Positions 60,543 to 64,000 of a stretch of DNA of 64,000 nucleotides are shown here, in pieces (the stretch's first letter is position 1; every line of letters starts with the position of its first letter). The notes under the pieces are model-generated. The model was not told the DNA's origin. It worked only from the letters and a program-made list of their open reading frames with translations, and searched no databases. A program made the translations under genes and the position numbers. Source of the DNA: Shewanella halotolerans (GTDB lineage Bacteria > Pseudomonadota > Gammaproteobacteria > Enterobacterales > Shewanellaceae); assembly GCF_019457535.1 (NCBI RefSeq), contig NZ_CP080417.1, forward strand, positions 2,914,001 to 2,978,000, written 5' to 3'.

Positions 60543-60560
60543 TTGGCATCCCTTGTGCTA
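60543..60560 (+). promoter_or_regulatory. Sigma54 promoter of the fusion gene
   Basis: TTGGCATCCCTTGTGCTA has GG (60545-60546) and GC (60557-60558) ten bases apart. The gene starts 79 bases after the -12 element. It starts a second sigma54 transcription unit within the polysaccharide locus. Confidence 0.85.
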
Positions 60561-60636
60561 TCTAGCCTATAGGCAGGATTCATTTTTTAAAGCGAATTAA
60601 CAAGCGCCAGGCCAGTCAAGCAAGAGGAGCTTCACC

Positions 60637-62700
60637 ATGGGAAATGAGATGCGCACCGCCCAGTCGGTCACCACCAGCAGCATTGCCAATGTGGACACGA
60701 ATGCAACCAAAGCCGCTAAATCCACTGAGGCCAGCTCGACCAGAGTACCTGCATCTATACCAACCATGGTGCGCGCCATAGACCTGATGCTGCTGATGCT
60801 AATTCTGCCCATCTGGGCGCCGCTCCTGTTGGCGTCAATGACCTATTGCAGACTCTTTCGTGGCCAGGCGCTGGAGACCATCTACTTCTTCGATGGCCAG
60901 AGCCGGGTTCGCCCACTCTATCGACTCTATCAAGGGACTCACCTCGCCGCCCTGCCGAGCATTTGGAACCTCGTCAGGGGCGATGTCAGTCTAATAGGCG
61001 ATCGCCTGCAGCTGGCATTGACTCAAGCACCAGACGCGCCATCTCGTCCAGGCCTCATCAATTTTGAGCAGCTGTACCTGAGAATGGGGCTGAGTTTCGA
61101 ATCACCAGAAGCGGCGATAGACGGCGCCTTTTTAAGTCCTCAGGGCTATCTGCTGGCGCTAGTGCGCGCGCTGACCATGACACTGCTGGCGCCAAGCCTG
61201 CTTGGCAGTCGCCACAGCCTCTCACTGTTTGGGCTTAAGATTGCCAATCTCAGCATGAATCAACTACTTGAGCGTATGCTTGCAGCCTGTGAGCGACAAG
61301 GCGCTATGGAGCGCTACTGCTTCGTCAACGCAGATTGCATGAACATTAGCCGCGATAATAAGGCCTATCATCACAACCTGACCCAAGCCGATCTAATCCT
61401 GGCCGATGGCCTGGGGCTTAGGCTCGCCAGTCGCCTCAAGGGCACGCCGCTTGGGGATAACCTCAACGGCACCGACATGTTCCCGCTGTTGTGTGAGCGC
61501 CTGGCCAAGTCCGGCTACGCCATCTACCTACTGGGTGGCCGCCCCGGCATCGCCCAGCTGACCGCCGACAAGATGCAGGCCAGATATCCGGCGCTCAATA
61601 TCGCCGGCACCCATCATGGCTATTTAGATTCAGAGCAGGAGACGGCTAAGGTGATCGCGCAGATCAACGCCTCCAAGACCAACATACTCCTGGTGGCCAT
61701 GGGCGCGCCCCAGCAAGAATTCTGGCTGGCCAAATACCAGCCCCAGCTCAATGTCGCTGTGGGCATAGGCGTCGGCGGCCTGTTCGACTTCTACTCGGAG
61801 CGCATCATACGCGCCCCGATCTGGGTTCGTCAGATAGGCATGGAGTGGATAGCCCGCCTGCTGGCTGAGCCCGCGCGCATGTGGCGCCGCTACCTGCTGG
61901 GAAACCCCAGGTTTCTCTATCACGTACTCATTGAGACCATCTCAATCAAGCTACGCCGGGCCCCGCACTCTTCTCTAACTCAAGCTAGAGCTCAGGCTGG
62001 CCAGGCGGCCTTGGCTCGCCAAATAAGCACGCCGAAACTTGATGGTCGCACTCAAGGTGCGCAGCTAAAACGCAGCGCACACGCCCTGAGGCTCAGCCTT
62101 AACCGCGTCAGCAAGCGCCTGCTAGATATCCTGGGGGCAGGCATACTACTTGTTCTGCTCACGCCACTGCTGCTGCTCACCGCGCTGCTGATCCGCCTCG
62201 AATCACCTGGGGCCATTCTCTACAGCCAGCAGCGCGCGGGCCTCAACAACAAGCCCTTTACCATGTGGAAGTTTCGCTCCATGTACCAGGATGCCGAGGC
62301 ACGCCTGGCGGCGCTCAAGGCCAGCAATGAGATGGATGGCGGCGTGCTGTTTAAGATGAAGCGCGATCCCCGCATCACACGTATCGGCAAGCTGATCCGC
62401 AAGGCCTCTATCGATGAGTTGCCGCAGCTGTGGAACGTGTTCAAGGGGGAGATGTCACTGGTCGGCCCGCGCCCGGCGCTGCCCAGCGAGGTGAGTCAGT
62501 ACAGTCTTAGCGATCGCCGTCGTCTGTCGGTGAAACCCGGCATCACCTGCATCTGGCAGGTCAGCGGCCGCTCGGATATTCCGTTTGACAAGCAGGTGCT
62601 GCTGGATGTGGATTACATCTATCAGCAATCCCTGTGGGCCGATATCCGCTTACTGCTTAAAACCATACCCGCCGTGCTGTTCGCCAGGGGCGCCTATTAA
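60637..62700 (+). CDS. Sugar transferase-like / WecG-type / sugar transferase fusion
   Basis: Three parts can be read in 687 residues. Residues 43-150 are a shortened bacterial sugar-transferase-like module (IDLMLLMLILPIWAPLLLAS, LPSIWNLVRGDVSLIGDRL, RPGLINFEQL). Residues about 195-425 are a WecG/TagA/CpsF (GT26) glycosyltransferase (FVNADCMNISRDN, LILADGLGLRLASRLKG, LNGTDMFPLLCE, YLLGGRPGIAQLTADKM, LLVAMGAPQQEFWL). Residues about 488-687 are a complete polyprenyl-phosphate sugar-1-phosphate transferase (RLLDILGAGILLVLLTPLLLLTALLI, MWKFRSMYQDAE, KASIDELPQLWNVFKGEMSLVGPRPALPSEV, KPGITCIWQVSGRSD). The last part starts the lipid-linked repeat unit and the GT26 part could add the second sugar. 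The first module lacks the KFRSM region and is probably not catalytic. Confidence 0.9.
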   Translation: MGNEMRTAQSVTTSSIANVDTNATKAAKSTEASSTRVPASIPTMVRAIDLMLLMLILPIWAPLLLASMTYCRLFRGQALETIYFFDGQSRVRPLYRLYQGTHLAALPSIWNLVRGDVSLIGDRLQLALTQAPDAPSRPGLINFEQLYLRMGLSFESPEAAIDGAFLSPQGYLLALVRALTMTLLAPSLLGSRHSLSLFGLKIANLSMNQLLERMLAACERQGAMERYCFVNADCMNISRDNKAYHHNLTQADLILADGLGLRLASRLKGTPLGDNLNGTDMFPLLCERLAKSGYAIYLLGGRPGIAQLTADKMQARYPALNIAGTHHGYLDSEQETAKVIAQINASKTNILLVAMGAPQQEFWLAKYQPQLNVAVGIGVGGLFDFYSERIIRAPIWVRQIGMEWIARLLAEPARMWRRYLLGNPRFLYHVLIETISIKLRRAPHSSLTQARAQAGQAALARQISTPKLDGRTQGAQLKRSAHALRLSLNRVSKRLLDILGAGILLVLLTPLLLLTALLIRLESPGAILYSQQRAGLNNKPFTMWKFRSMYQDAEARLAALKASNEMDGGVLFKMKRDPRITRIGKLIRKASIDELPQLWNVFKGEMSLVGPRPALPSEVSQYSLSDRRRLSVKPGITCIWQVSGRSDIPFDKQVLLDVDYIYQQSLWADIRLLLKTIPAVLFARGAY

Positions 62701-62721
62701 TCTGTTGTGGAGAGCAATCTT

Positions 62722-64000
62722 ATGCAAGCCATTATCTTAGCCAATCGTTCGGGTCATGAGTTAGCACCGCTGGATCAATACTACTGCCCTGCGCTGCTGC
62801 CCGTGGGCAATCGCGCATTGATTGAGTACACCCTGGACGATCTCAGCAATTCGGGGATCACCCAAGTCAAGCTGGTTCTAGGCCCACAGGCCGGCGACAT
62901 CGAAGCGCTGCTTGGCAAGGGCGAGCGCTGGGGACTCGATATTGACTACTTTCTCTGTAGGGCGGATGAGCCAGCGTCCGAGGTGATCTCCCGTCTGCAG
63001 TTAACGCCGGAGCAGCCTGCCCTACTGCTTAGGGGCGATATACTGCGCACGCCAGTGATAAAGGCGTTCGTCGACTTTGCCAAGCAGTTTCCCAAGGAGC
63101 TGGTCAGCGCCAAGATAGCCGGCATGCCAAGCGGAATGATCATGCTCCCTGGCGCCAGCGCCAATCTGGACCATCTCAATTGGCCGCTCATCGCCCACCC
63201 TAGCGCTACCGCCAGCAAGCCTCAGGGGGTCACCCTGGTACTCCATGGCCACCAGCACCACCTAGACAGCCTGAACGACTACCTGGCCGCCAACCTCAAC
63301 TTTGCCAGCAATCGCCTGGCGAGGCTCAAACCCCAACAGCGCTTTCAGGCCAACGAAAATGGCGGCGGGTGTTATCTGGCACAGAAAGTGCTGTTTAACG
63401 GCGCGGCCAATGGCCAGGGCATGATAGGACAATGCAGCCAGCTCGATGACAACGTGCGCCTGGATGGCGACTTCGTGATTGGCGAGCACTGTCTCATCGA
63501 TGCAGGCGCCCAACTTAGTGACAGCCTGGTACTGCCTAACACCTATGTGGGACGCGACCTCAACCTTCATAGGGCGATCGTCTGCCAGCGCCTGCTGATC
63601 AATCTGGAGCATCAGGGCTATATCAGCATAGAGGATGCAAGCCTTATCGCCCCCAACCGCGCGGCGCAGCATCGCCAAGGCATGACTTTTAGTGCCAATG
63701 ACATAAGCAGAGCAAGGCTGAGTGACAGAGTGCTCGCCCTGGTTCTCCTGCTGCTGACGCTACCACTACAACTGGCCATAGGCGCCTACCTCACTATTCA
63801 GTCCAAGCGGCCACTGGTTAGCAGCCAGCACCTGACCAATGACAGAGGGTTAGGTTTCAGGCTCAAGCGCTGGCAAGTTACAAACCCACTGCTGGCCAGC
63901 CTGCCGGGCCTGATTCAAGTGTTCAAGGGTAAGCTCGCCCTCTTTGGCGATAGCCCTGATTGCAACGCCGATTACAGCCCTGCCGACAATGGCAATTTGC
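62722..64000 (+). CDS. Degenerate nucleotidyltransferase / sugar transferase-like fusion, partial
   Basis: The frame runs off the right edge after about 426 residues. It starts at ATG 62722 with GGAGAG seven bases upstream. Residues 1-110 resemble a sugar-nucleotide pyrophosphorylase, but the catalytic G-G-x-G-T-R is replaced by ILANRSGHELAPLDQYYCPALLPVGNRALIEYTLDDL. Residues about 225-305 look like a left-handed beta-helix (MIGQCSQLDDNVRLDGDFVIGEHCLIDAGAQLSDSLVLPNTYVG). From about 335 a membrane segment (VLALVLLLLTLPLQLAIGAYL) and LPGLIQVFKGKLALFGDSP mimic a sugar transferase without its catalytic region. It could be a scaffold or regulator of the preceding enzyme. Neither enzymatic activity is supported by the motifs. 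Confidence 0.75.
   Translation, partial: MQAIILANRSGHELAPLDQYYCPALLPVGNRALIEYTLDDLSNSGITQVKLVLGPQAGDIEALLGKGERWGLDIDYFLCRADEPASEVISRLQLTPEQPALLLRGDILRTPVIKAFVDFAKQFPKELVSAKIAGMPSGMIMLPGASANLDHLNWPLIAHPSATASKPQGVTLVLHGHQHHLDSLNDYLAANLNFASNRLARLKPQQRFQANENGGGCYLAQKVLFNGAANGQGMIGQCSQLDDNVRLDGDFVIGEHCLIDAGAQLSDSLVLPNTYVGRDLNLHRAIVCQRLLINLEHQGYISIEDASLIAPNRAAQHRQGMTFSANDISRARLSDRVLALVLLLLTLPLQLAIGAYLTIQSKRPLVSSQHLTNDRGLGFRLKRWQVTNPLLASLPGLIQVFKGKLALFGDSPDCNADYSPADNGNL

Overview
The window looks like chromosomal DNA of a marine gammaproteobacterium, most probably a Shewanella species of fairly high GC content. Support comes from gltX followed by a long tRNA-Glu/tRNA-Ala array, a six-copy tRNA-Val(TAC) array, a phhA-phhB-tyrR-fahA-maiA aromatic amino acid cluster, a TRAP dicarboxylate system (dctPQM-dctBD) and the recognisable proteins SstT, CheV, GalU/GalE and Mak. 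The genus is inferred from gene content and arrangement; no database was consulted. No insertion sequence, prophage, integrase or CRISPR array was seen.

Layout. 1-14.7 kb: housekeeping and accessory genes (end of an AraC-type regulator, LysE-type exporter, M14 peptidase, RluA, SstT, CheV, a phospholipase-D lipoprotein, a dual-specificity phosphatase, a DEAD-box helicase, an Ogt / Ada-AlkA DNA alkylation repair pair, an ABC exporter and a cytochrome P460). 14.8-20.4 kb: a GNAT gene, then gltX with its downstream tRNA array (Ala, eight Glu-type units of which one is degenerate, Ala; minus strand) and six tRNA-Val genes (plus strand). 20.5-31.1 kb: a small conserved protein, an MFS carrier, the sigma54-controlled C4-dicarboxylate TRAP operon with its DctB/DctD two-component pair, and a divergent MFS/LysR pair. 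31.1-36.1 kb: phenylalanine/tyrosine catabolism with the regulator TyrR and three candidate TyrR boxes. 36.5-42.9 kb: galU-galE, napF, a bactofilin, an ElyC-like pair, fructokinase and CysQ.

43.3-64 kb: a large exopolysaccharide locus with its own signalling block, and the most interesting part of the window. An outer-membrane Wzi-like protein is followed on the minus strand by a three-gene operon (PhnD-like periplasmic binding protein, 1188-residue hybrid histidine kinase with Hpt, LuxO/SypG-like sigma54 response regulator). Divergently transcribed are a receiver-PP2C phosphatase, an RsbW-like kinase and a STAS protein, which form a partner-switch module. These lead into export (Wza-like), chain-length, polymerase/ligase, flippase and glycosyltransferase genes, an unusual sugar-transferase/WecG/sugar-transferase fusion, and a degenerate nucleotidyltransferase fusion that runs off the end. 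The plan resembles the Vibrio fischeri syp biofilm locus with altered components.

The non-coding DNA fits this. Well-formed sigma54 (-24/-12) promoters lie before the sensory operon, before the STAS/export operon and before the fusion gene, and two weaker ones are present. LuxO-type dyads (TTGCA-N3-TGCAA with one mismatch) lie at enhancer distance from two of them. The inferred model is that a periplasmic ligand is sensed by the binding protein and kinase, phosphate passes to the LuxO-like activator, and this switches on the whole locus and its own operon, while the PP2C/kinase/STAS switch adds a second control.
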